DNA from: Actinidia chinensis
Taxonomy: Eukaryota > Streptophyta > Magnoliopsida > Ericales > Actinidiaceae
Direction of reading: 5' to 3'
NCBI GenBank assembly: GCA_009663005.1
Contig: CM018890.1
Coordinates: 10,810,823-10,874,822, forward strand
Length of the DNA stretch: 64,000 bases
A program made the translations under genes and the position numbers. Position 1 is the stretch's first letter, and every line of letters starts with the position of its first letter. Below, piece by piece: positions 10,162-18,900 of this stretch. The notes below the pieces were generated by a model. It saw only the letters and a program-made list of their open reading frames with translations. It was not told where the DNA came from and did not search any database.

Positions 10162-10689
10162 AGAGAGAGAGAGAGAGGAGCAGGAGGAAGGGGGCACAAA
10201 TAACCGACAAGGAAAAGGCTGGCTGAAATAACACTGTGCACGGTCTTTAATAAAGTAAGTCGTTGGTGTCCTGAGTTTATTATTTGTTTTTGATTCAGTG
10301 TGGTTGCGGACACTTCACGCAATGGACCTTGTGATAATGACGTGACGACACGTGTCCACTGGTCCATTTTTTATGCTGTGTGGTTTCTCAAATTATATTA
10401 CAAATTTTACATTTTTTAACTCTCATAAACAAAAAATTAACTCACTTCGGGAATCAGTTTTGCTAAATATTTTTTAGGAGGTTTGTTTGGAGGATGATTT
10501 TTGAAAGTTTTTTTTAAAAATATTTTTTCAAAAATAAAATAAAAATATGTTTTTAAATTCTTAAAAGTATTTTTGGTAAAAAATATAAAATACAAAAACA
10601 CACTAAATATTTTTATTATGAAAGGGTGTCCGTATCTCTCTTTCTTTTTGGTATGAAGTCTTAAGGTTCTATTTGGAAGATGCGAGTCA
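10162..10689 (+). repeat. Promoter-like module, copy 5 (nearest the gene)
   Basis: Complete module: GA tract 10162-10178, GGGGGCACAAATAACCGA, the GGTCTTTAATAAAGTAAGT block, paired ACGT elements, CTCATAAACAAAAAATTAAC, the AT-rich tail and GGTATGAAGTCTTAAGG. It joins the proximal block at about 10690 and so forms the distal promoter of the DRP1 remnant. Confidence 0.87.
10347..10356 (+). promoter_or_regulatory. G-box palindrome GACACGTGTC (module 5)
   Basis: A perfect palindrome with GACGTGAC just upstream, giving two ACGT cores within 20 bp. It lies about 0.84 kb before the DRP1 start codon and is the nearest copy to the gene. Confidence 0.47.
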
Positions 10690-11114
10690 GAAAGTGATAA
10701 TTGCCTGTGGTGTGGCTCTTCTGTCAATTCCATTGACTTGCACTCATATCACACACACTCGCTTTAATGACAAAAACACACGCATATACGTATTTATGTA
10801 TATGAAAACAAATAATGAGGAGGGGCATAAATGGAAAATTGAAAAGATTCACGTGACTGCAGTGCACTTAGGTGTTTCAAAATTCTTATGTATATGAAAA
10901 CAAATAATGAGGAGGGGTATAATGGAAAATTAGAAAGATTCACATGACTACATAGCACTCAAGTGTTTCAAAATTCAAAATTCCAACGGAATTGAAAAAG
11001 TGTAGAATAAGAGAAAACACTGCGCACCTGGCGATCTCCCTCGATGTCCCATTCGCACACCCACTCTTTCTCTCTCATCAATAATGCTCCTCACACCGAC
11101 CAACTCTATCTCTC
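10690..11114 (+). promoter_or_regulatory. Proximal promoter and upstream region of the DRP1 remnant
   Basis: This region lies between module 5 and the TATA box. It contains a two-copy tandem duplication (10794-10976), the block AATTGAAAAAGTGTAGAATA, CCCATTCGCACACCCACTCT, and a pyrimidine-rich stretch. Its older copies at 9425-9748 and 7361-7440 are not followed by coding sequence. Position, TATA box and pyrimidine-rich leader support a promoter role. Whether it is still active is unknown. Confidence 0.6.
10794..10976 (+). repeat. Tandem duplication inside the proximal promoter, period 92 bp
   Basis: The unit begins TTATGTATATGAAAACAAAT at 10794 and again at 10886, and ends in GTGTTTCAAAATTC. 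Inside, GATTCACGTGACTGCAGTGC in copy 1 reads GATTCACATGACTACATAGC in copy 2. The CACGTG G-box of copy 1 (about 10849-10854) is therefore lost in copy 2 by one G-to-A change. Confidence 0.85.
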
Positions 11115-11122
11115 TATAAAAA
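11115..11122 (+). promoter_or_regulatory. TATA box TATAAAAA
   Basis: TATAAAAA lies 68 bp before the DRP1 ATG, within TCTCTCTATAAAAATC, and is followed by a pyrimidine-rich leader (TCTTTTTCTTCTTCAGCG). The spacing allows a 5' leader of roughly 35-45 nt. The upstream copy of this block at 9425-9748 lacks the box. Confidence 0.65.
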
Positions 11123-11189
11123 TCTTTTTCTTCTTCAGCGTCTTCTTCCCTTTTTTTACTTCTCGTCGAAGTTTCTAGGTTTCAGTCAT

Positions 11190-11330
11190 ATGGCCACCAT
11201 GGAGAGCTTGACTGGTCTTGTAAATCGCATCCAGAGGGCTTGTACTGCGCTCGGTGACTGCGGGGGCGGGGGCACCGCCTTCTCTTCTCTCTGGGATGCT
11301 CTTCCCTCGGTCGCTGTCGTTGGTGGTCAG
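11190..11330 (+). other. DRP1 remnant exon 1 (open, 47 codons)
   Basis: This is the only exon with no disabling change. It runs from ATG to the GGQ that opens the G1/P-loop and ends at the donor GTATAC. It includes a Gly-rich insertion (GDCGGGGTA) where relatives have a variable GDxGG stretch. Alone it encodes only the extreme N terminus and part of the GTPase core. Confidence 0.9.
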
Positions 11331-12029
11331 GTATACTTTTAGGTAGAGGGGGGAGGTTTTTTTTTATACCTTTGTTCTCTTTCAGTTCTCTCTCTCTACA
11401 TATATTCGATTAGATCTGACATTGGTGATGTAGATACAAAAGGTTTCGTTGTAGGATTATTAGAGACAGACAGAAAAAATTGGAGCGAGGCTAGCAAGAT
11501 ACAGAGAAATTGGACAGAGAAAATGACGGATTTGCTTATTAACGAGAGATAAAGGTTCGAATCAATTGATTAGTCCATTTGTTGATTATATTACAGTGTT
11601 GCTTGATTTGGTTTAGTTTGATTTGAGCTTCTGTTTTTCACTTGTAGTTGTTGATTTGAGCCGCTGTTCTGTTAGTTTGTATGTTTTCTTATTGATTTGA
11701 CCTGAAATTAAGATTCCGTGTTTTGATTCTGGTGGTGAGAAAGTTCCATTGGAAGTTTTACGGGGGGATTGAGTAGTTTGCGAGAGTGAGAGACACAGAA
11801 ATTTGGAACTAGCGTAGACAGAAGTACAAAGGACGTGGGGAGAGAGAATGACAGGTTTGTGGGTTAATGAGAGAAAGGGTGAAATCAAGTTATTAATACA
11901 TTAATTGACCTTACATTGGTGTTGCTTGATGTGATTTTGTTTGATTTGAGCCTCTGTCATAAACTGAAAGTGGTTGGGAATATATGTTTGCCATTTCTGG
12001 TTTTTTGTTTTGTTATGAGCTGAAATCAG
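11331..12029 (+). other. DRP1 remnant intron 1, with an internal duplication
   Basis: A 699-bp intron, T-rich near its 3' end, with donor GTATAC and acceptor AAATCAG. It contains an old direct duplication: 11462-11634 resembles 11783-11957. Shared landmarks are GAGACAnAnAGAAA-TTGGA, GAGAnAATGACnGnTTTG, GTGTTGCTTGAT and TTTGATTTGAGC followed by CTGT. Spacing is about 322 bp. The divergence between copies suggests the duplication predates the loss of the gene. Confidence 0.7.
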
Positions 12030-12093
12030 AGTTGGAGAAATTCTTCAGTACCGGAGAGCAGAGTTGGGAGAGATTTCCTTCCTCGAGGATCCG
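12030..12093 (+). other. DRP1 remnant exon 2 (P-loop destroyed)
   Basis: A 64-bp exon between AG and GTTAGT. Its 3' half is perfectly conserved (VGRDFLPRGSG) while its 5' half carries several missense changes, including G-to-R and K-to-N in the GKS motif and an I-to-R two residues before GRDF. The family expects SSGKSSVLESIVGRDF here. Confidence 0.9.
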
Positions 12094-12222
12094 GTTAGTT
12101 TTTGCTAAAATTCGCTTTCATTATGAATATTTTGTTCTTATCCTTGTAACTTTTCGACCTAATTGATTTATTTACTTTGTGGTCTTTTAATATTCATTGA
12201 ATGGTCTTGTGGGTGTTTTAAG

Positions 12223-12327
12223 GGATCGTCACTTGGCGGCCTTGGGTGTTGCAATTGTACAAGAAAGATGACGGACAGGAGTATGCCGAGTTTTCTCATT
12301 AACCTCGAAGAAGATTCACTGATTTTG
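12223..12327 (+). other. DRP1 remnant exon 3 (in-frame stop)
   Basis: A 105-bp exon between AG and GTGCGT. The reading frame carries on correctly from exon 2 through IVT and VLQL up to YAEF, then SH and TAA at 12300-12302. After the stop the frame still encodes PRRRFTDF, as in the family. R-to-W and L-to-W changes are seen in the conserved TRRPL. Confidence 0.9.
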
Positions 12328-12382
12328 GTGCGTAATTTCTGCAGCAAATGATTTCATGTTGATTGACGTAATTTATACGTTT

Positions 12383-12554
12383 TGGGATTTATATGTTGGA
12401 GAGATGATATTTCTTACGTGCCAAGTTATGTTTGAACTGTTCCACGCAAGCTAACGTGGTCCCAAACTCTGTTAGGGACAAATACGTCCACACAAGCCAA
12501 CTTTCTTACTCGTTCGGAGATGGGATTTATATGTTGGAGAGATGATATTTCTTA
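12383..12554 (+). repeat. 34-bp direct duplication flanking a 104-bp insert
   Basis: A 34-bp sequence beginning TGGGATTTATATGTTGGAGA and ending in ATATTTCTTA occurs at 12383-12416 and again, identical, at 12521-12554. Between the copies lies 104 bp of satellite family 1 in reverse orientation. The duplication is longer than the usual transposon target duplication. It fits repair of a staggered break with filler DNA (inference). Confidence 0.88.
12417..12520 (-). repeat. Displaced fragment of satellite family 1, reversed
   Basis: Read on the minus strand it gives AAAGTTGGCTTGTGTGGA, then GGGACCACGTTAGCTTGCGT, then AACATAACTTGGCACG. These are the characteristic cores of the 1-6089 satellite, about two monomers long. 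It lies about 6.3 kb from the edge of the array, in opposite orientation. Confidence 0.82.
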
Positions 12555-12587
12555 TCATTTTTCTTGGTTTGATATTTATGCTCCACA

Positions 12588-12754
12588 AGTTACTAGTAAT
12601 ATTCATATTATTAGGCAGTAGAATTGACCTTCATGATGCAGTTAATATTTTTTAATCCCAATTCCTTGATGCAGTTAATAGAATTGACCTTCACGAAATA
12701 TGCATACGAACTTTGGGGCTTAGTTACTAGTAATATTCATATTATTAGGCAGTA
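12588..12754 (+). repeat. 33-bp direct duplication flanking a 101-bp segment
   Basis: A 33-bp sequence beginning AGTTACTAGTAATATTCATA and ending in TTAGGCAGTA occurs at 12588-12620 and again, identical, at 12722-12754. The 101 bp between them contains further small repeats: TGATGCAGTTAATA twice and GAATTGACCTTCA twice. It resembles the neighbouring 34-bp duplication in size and spacing. Confidence 0.86.
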
Positions 12755-12960
12755 GGCACTGACAAGTCTGGCCTATTTGATACGAACCACGCCAACAACG
12801 TGACGAAACCCGACACCAAATCCGAAAACAAACCCAAACTCTTTCAAGTTTGATAGAAACCGCGACCCGTTGCTTAGCAAAGCAAGAACCTTGGTATGAT
12901 GAAGACGCCACAAACGGAAATGGATGATAGGTTTGATAAGTCAGGTTTGAACGCCACAAG

Positions 12961-15900
12961 GAATTCCCCCAAGGTTTATAAAATTACACTTGCTCCCTGA
13001 CTTTTCTGAACTTTTTCATTATTGCCCCCAAGGTTTTCTTCTATTACGATATAAATATATGATAGGATTGAAGTTTTGCCCCCAAGGTTTTCTTTCTTTC
13101 TGGATATATATGCAAGAATTGCAATTTGGTTTCATAAAATTTTAAAAATTAAGGCCTGGTTCCTAGACTTTTTGATATTTGTAGTTTGATTCCTAAAGTT
13201 TATAAAATTACACTATGGTCCTTGATATTTTTGAATTTTTTCAATTTAGTCCCATAATATTTTCTTTGTTCCTGCATCTATATGTGAGAATTAAAATTAT
13301 CCCATGATTTTTTAAAAATTATAGTTTGGCCCCTAATTTTTTTGATATTTATAGTTTACCCCTAAAGTTTTTAAAATTACACTTGGATCCTTGGCCTTTA
13401 TGTATTTTTTAAATTTGGTCACCCAAAGGTTTCAGTTTTTGAAAATTATACTTTGGCTCCTAATCTTTTTAATTTAGTCCCCTCAATATTTAATTTTTTA
13501 AAAATTACACTTTGGTCCCCGATATTTTTGAGTTTTTTCAATTTAGTCCACCCAAGATTTTCTTTAACTGGATATCTATTCCCGCATTGAAGTTTTGCCT
13601 CATAAATTTTTGAAATTTATATTTTGGTCCCTTGACTTTTTGAAAATTATAGTTTGGACCCTGAATTTTTTATATATATAGTTTGCCCCCTAAAGTAATT
13701 AAAATTATAATTTGGTCCGTGATATTTCTTAATTTTTTTAATTTATTCCCCCAAAGATTTAAGTTTTTAAAAATTACAGTTTCATCCTTGGATTTTTTGA
13801 TATTTATAGTTTGCCCTTAAAGTTTTTTTAAAACTACACTTGGTCCCTAACCTGTCTAAACTTTTTCAATTTGGCCCGCCATGGTTTTCTTTCTATTAGG
13901 ATATATATGCTACGATTAAAGTTTTGTCCCGTAAGTTTTTGAATATTAGAGTTTGGTCCTTAAACTTTTTGGTATTTATAGTTTCCTCGATAAAATTCTT
14001 AAAATTATAATTTGGTCCATGGGCCTTTCTGAATTTTTTCAATTCAATTGTCTAAAATTTTACATTTTTAGAAATTACATGTTGGACCCTGGACTTTTCG
14101 ATATTTTTCAGTTATGTTCTCCAAATGTTTTCTTTCTTTCCAGAATTATGTGAGAGGATTTTAATTTTATTCCAAAAGTTTTTAAAATTTCAGTTTGGTC
14201 CTAGGACTTTTTGATACTTCTAGTTTGCCCCATAAGGTTTTTAAAATTACACATTGATCCCTAATTATTTTAATATTTTCAATTTCGACCTCCAAGGTTT
14301 TCTTTCTTTTTGGATATATATGCAAGAATTGCAATTTTGTCTCATATGTTTTTAAAAATTGAGGCTTGGTTCCAAACTTTTTTATATTTGTAGTTTGCTT
14401 CCTAAAATTTATGAAATTATACTTTGGTCCCTGACATTTCTGAATTTTTTCGATTTAGTCACCTAAAGTTTTCTTTGTTCCTTTATCTATATGCGAGAAT
14501 TAAAATTATCCCATAATTTTAAAAAAATTATAGTTTAATACCTGAATTTTTGATATTTATGGTGTACCCCTAAAGTTTTTAGAATTACACTTGGTTCCAT
14601 AGCATTTCTTAATTTTTTAAATTTAGTCCCCTCAAGGTTTCAATTTTTGAAAATTACACTTTGGTCCCTAATGTTTTTGATTTTTTTCAATTAAGTCCAC
14701 CCAAGATTTTGTTCTATAAGTTTTTGAATATTAGAGTTTGGTCCTTGAACTTTGTCATAAAATTATCCTTTGGTCCATTGTCTGAATTTTTTCATTTCAA
14801 TTCAATTCCCTAAAAATTTAAGTTTTTGAAAATTACATGTTAGTCCCCTCAATATTTAATTTTTTGAAAATTACAGTTTGGTTCACGACATTTTTGATTT
14901 TTTTAAATTTAGTCCACCCAAGATTTTCTTTTATTGGATATTTATGCCTGCATTGAAGTTTGGCCTCATAAGTTTTAAAAATATATATTTTGGTCTCTTG
15001 ACTTTTAAAAAATTATAGTTTGGACCCTTAATTTTTTTATATATATAACTAGCCCCCTAAAGTTATTAAAATTATAATTTGGTTCGTGATATTTCTGATT
15101 TTTTTCAATTTAGTTCCCCAAGGATTTAAATTTTTAGAAATTACAGTTTTATCCTTGGATTTTTTGATATTTATAGTTTACCCTTAAAGTTTTAAAACTA
15201 CACTTGGTCCCTGACCTTTCTGAGTTTATTCATTTTGGCCCGCTAAGGTTTTCTTTCCGGAATTAGCTGCGAGGAATTCAATTTTGTTTCAAAAGTTTTT
15301 AAAAATTACAGTTTGGTTTCAGGACTTTTTAATACTTATAGTTTGCCCTATAAAGTTTTCAAATTCCACTTTGATCCCTATTTTTTCTATTTCTTTTTAA
15401 TTTAGTCATCCCAATATTTAAATTTTTTAAAATTATGCTTTGGTCCCTGGCCTTTTTGAATTTTTTCAATTTAGTCCTCCAAGGTTTTTTTTCTTTATGG
15501 ATATATATGCAAGAATTGCAATTTTGTCTCATAAAATTTTAAAAATTAAGGCCTGGTTCCTAGACTTTTTGATATTTGTAGTTTGATTCCTAAAGTTTAT
15601 AAAATTACACTTTGGTCCCCTAAAGTTTTCTTTGTTCCTTTATCCATATGCGAGAATTAAAATTATCCCATAATTTTTTAAAAATTATAGTTTGGTCCCT
15701 GAATTTTTTGATATTTATAGTTTACCCCTAAAGTTTTTAAATTTAGCCTTGGGTCCTTAGCCTTTCTGTATTTTTTAAATTTAGTCCCCTCAAGGTTTCA
15801 GTTTTTGAAAATTACACTTTGGTCCCTATCTTTTTTATTTTTTTTAATTTTGTCCCCTCAATATTCAATTTTTTAAAAGTTACACTTTTTTCGGTATTTT

Positions 15901-18900
15901 TTAATTTTTTTAATTTAGTCCACCTAAGAATTTCTTTAACCGGATATTTATGCCCGCATTGAAGTTTAGCCTCATAATATTTTATATTTTATATTTTGGT
16001 ACCTTGACTCTTTGAAAATTATAGTTTGGATCCTGAATTTTTTTATATATATAGTTTGCCACCTAAAGTTATTAAAATTATAATTTGGTCTGTGATATTT
16101 CTGAATTTTTTTAATTTAGTCCCCCAAAGATTTAAGTTTTTAGAAATTACAGTTTCATCCTTGGATTTTTTTATATTTATAGTTTGCCCTTAAAGTTTTT
16201 AAAACTACACTTGGTCCCTGACCTTTTTGAATTTTTTCATTTTGGCCCGCCAATGTTTTCTTTTTATTAGGATATATATGCTAGGATTGAAGTTTTATCT
16301 CGTAAATTTTTGAATATTAGAGTTTGGTCTTTAAATTTTTTGATATTTATAGTTTGCCCGATAAAGTTCTTAAAATTATCCTTTGGTCCATGGTCTTTAT
16401 GAATTTTTTCAATTCAATTCCCTAAAATTTTAAGTTTTTGGAAACTTGTGTTGGTCCCTGGACTTTTCGAATTTTTTCAGTTAAGTTCTACATAAGTTTT
16501 TAAAATTACACTTGGGTCCTTAGCCTTTCGGTATTTTTTAAATTTAGTCCCCTCAAGATTTTAGTTTTTTAAAATTACACTTTAGCCCCTAATATATTTA
16601 ATTTTTTTTAATCTAGTCCCCTTAATATTTAATTTTTTAAACATTACACTTTTTCCCGGCATTTTTGAAATTTTTTAGTTTAGTCCACCCAAGATTTTTT
16701 TTAACCGGATATTTATACCCGCATTGAAGTTTAGCCTCATAAGATTTTAAAATTTATATTTTGGTACCTTGACTCTTTGAAAATTATAGTTTGGACCCTG
16801 AATTGTTTTTATAAATCGTTTGCCTCCTAAAGTTATTAAAATTATAATTTGGTCCGTGATATTTCTGAATTTTTTTAATTTAGTCCCCTAGTGATTTAAG
16901 TTTTTAGAAATTACAGTTTCATGTTTTGATATTTATAGTTTGCCCTTAAAATTTTTAAAACTACACTTGGTCCCTGACCTTTCTGAATTTTTCATTTTGG
17001 CCTGCCAATGTTTTCTTTCTATTAGGATATATATGCTAGGATTGAAATTTTGCACCATAAGTTTTTGAATATTAGAGTTTGGAAAACTATAAATATTAAA
17101 AAATTATAGTTTGATCCCTAATTTTTTAAATTCTTACATATTTTATTCCAAATATTTTTAAAAACTACAGTTTGCTCTCGGGACTTTTTGATACTTATAG
17201 TTTGCACAATAAAGTTTTTAAAATTACAGTTTGATCCCTAATTTTTTTTAATTTAGTCACCCGAATATTTAAATTTTTGAAGATTGCATTTTGGTTCCTA
17301 TATTTTTGAATTTTTTTAATTTAGTCTTCCAAGGTTTTCTTTTTTTCTGGATATATATGTAAGAATTGCAATTTTATCTCATAAGTTTTTAAAAATTAAG
17401 ACTTGGTTCCTAGACTTTTTGATATTTTCAGTTTAATTTTTAAAATTTATAAAATTACACTTTAGTCCCTGATATTTCTTAATTTTTTTAAGTTAGTCCC
17501 CTAACATTTTCTTTATTCCTGGATTTATATGCGAGAATTACAACTATCCCATAATTTTTCAAAAATTACAACTTTATCCCTGAAATTTTTAATATTTATA
17601 GTTTATCCCTAAAGTTTTTAAAATTACACTTGAGTCCTTAGACTTTCAAAAAATTTAAATTTAGTTCCCCCGAGGTTTAAGTTTTTGAAAATCACACTTT
17701 GGTCCCTAATGTTTCTAATTTTTTTTAATTTACTCCCCTCAATATTTAATTTTTAAAAATTATACTTTTTCCCAGCATTTTTGAATTTTTTCAATTTAGT
17801 CCACCCAAGGTTTTCTTTAACCGGATATTTATGCCCGCATTAAAGTTTAGCCTCATAAGATTTTAAAATTTATATATTGGTCCCTTTATTTTTTAGAAAT
17901 TATAGTTTGGACCCTGAATTTTTTTATATATGCAGTTTGTCCCCTAAATTTATTAAAATTATAATTTGGTCTGTGATATTTCTGAATTTGTTTCAATTTA
18001 GTCACCCAAAATTTTAAGTTTCTAGAAATTATAGTTTCATCCCTGAATTTTTTAATATTTATCGTTCGCCCTTAAAGTTTTTGAAACTACATTTGGTTCC
18101 CTGGACTTTCTGGACTTTTTTATTTTGGCTCGCCATGGTTTTCTTTCGGTTAGGATATATATGCTAGGATTGATGTTTTGTCCCATAAGTTTTTGAATAT
18201 TAGAGTTTGGTCCTTAAACTTTTTGATATATACAGCTTGCTAGATAAAGTTCTTAAAATTATCCTTTGGTCCATGGTCTTTCTGAATTTTTTCAATTCAA
18301 TCCGCTAAAATTTTAAGTTTTTAGAAATTACATGTTGGTTTTTGGCCTTTCTGAATTTTTTCAATTAAGTTTTCCCAATGTTTTCTTTCTTTCCGGATAT
18401 ATATATGCGAGGATTTCAATTTTGTTCCATAAGTTTTTAAAAATTAAAGTTTGGCCCCAGGACTTTTTGATACTTATAGTTTGCCCCATAAAGTTTTTAA
18501 AATTACGCTTTGATCCCTAATTTTTCTATTTCTTTTTAATTTTGTCCCTCAAATATTTGAATTTTTGAAAATTATACTTTGGTCCCTTGCCTTCTGAAAT
18601 TTTTCAATTTAGTCCTCAAAGGTTTTCTTTCTTTCTAGATATATATGCAAGAATTGTCGTTTTGTCTCATAAGATTTTAAAAATTAAGGCTTGGTTCCTA
18701 GACTTTTTGATATTGCAGTTTGCTTCCTTAAGTTTATAAAATTAAACTTTGGTCCCTGATATTTTTGAATTTTTTAAATTTATTCTCCTAAGGTTTTCTT
18801 TGTTCCTGGATCTACATGAGACTATTGTAACTATTCCATAATTTTTCAAAAATTACGGTTTGGTACCTAAATTTTTTGATATTTATAGTTTGCCCCTAAA

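Larger units (their letters stand above)
11190..12327 (+). pseudogene. DRP1-like: Dynamin-related protein 1 (DRP1C/E-type) 5' fragment, exons 1-3, disrupted
   Basis: DRP1 proteins are plant dynamin-family GTPases acting in endocytosis and cell-plate formation. Exon 1 (11190-11330) encodes 47 residues starting [20 protein letters not shown] and ending in VAVVGGQ. Exon 2 (12030-12093) gives SWRNSSVPES then VGRDFLPRGSG. Exon 3 (12223-12327) gives IVTWRPWVLQLYKKDDG then QEYAEFSH, stop, PRRRFTDF. All three have proper GT/AG borders, and the phases (0, 1, 1) fit together. Known DRP1 proteins read SSGKSS where this has SWRNSS, so the P-loop glycine and invariant lysine are lost. TAA at 12300-12302 stands where family members have Leu in the HLP stretch. 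One codon is also missing before QEYAEF. No further exon of the roughly 610-residue protein follows. Two ATGs (11190 and 11199) are possible; the second has a strong GCCACCATGG context. Identification is firm; the subfamily choice rests on the MATMESL start. Confidence 0.93.
12328..12960. other. Scarred junction between the DRP1 remnant and satellite family 2
   Basis: I find no DRP1 exon 4 (expected to encode AAVRKEI, then a stretch reaching IDLPGLT). The first about 55 bp may be the start of intron 3. Beyond that come two 33-34 bp direct duplications with about 100-bp inserts (12383-12554 and 12588-12754). About 200 bp of unassigned sequence (12755-12960) follows, with no recognised coding potential. 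Sat2 begins after GAACGCCACAAGG. Confidence 0.65.

Noticed and set aside
8294..10367. Series of 66-112 codon minus-strand frames with SLSLSLS stretches
   Set aside because: The Ser-Leu runs are translations of the GA microsatellites on the opposite strand; the frames repeat because the module repeats.
12328..12960. Further DRP1 exons
   Set aside because: I looked for the expected AAVRKEI and IDLPGLT coding stretches on the plus strand and found none. The region is repair scars and unassigned sequence.
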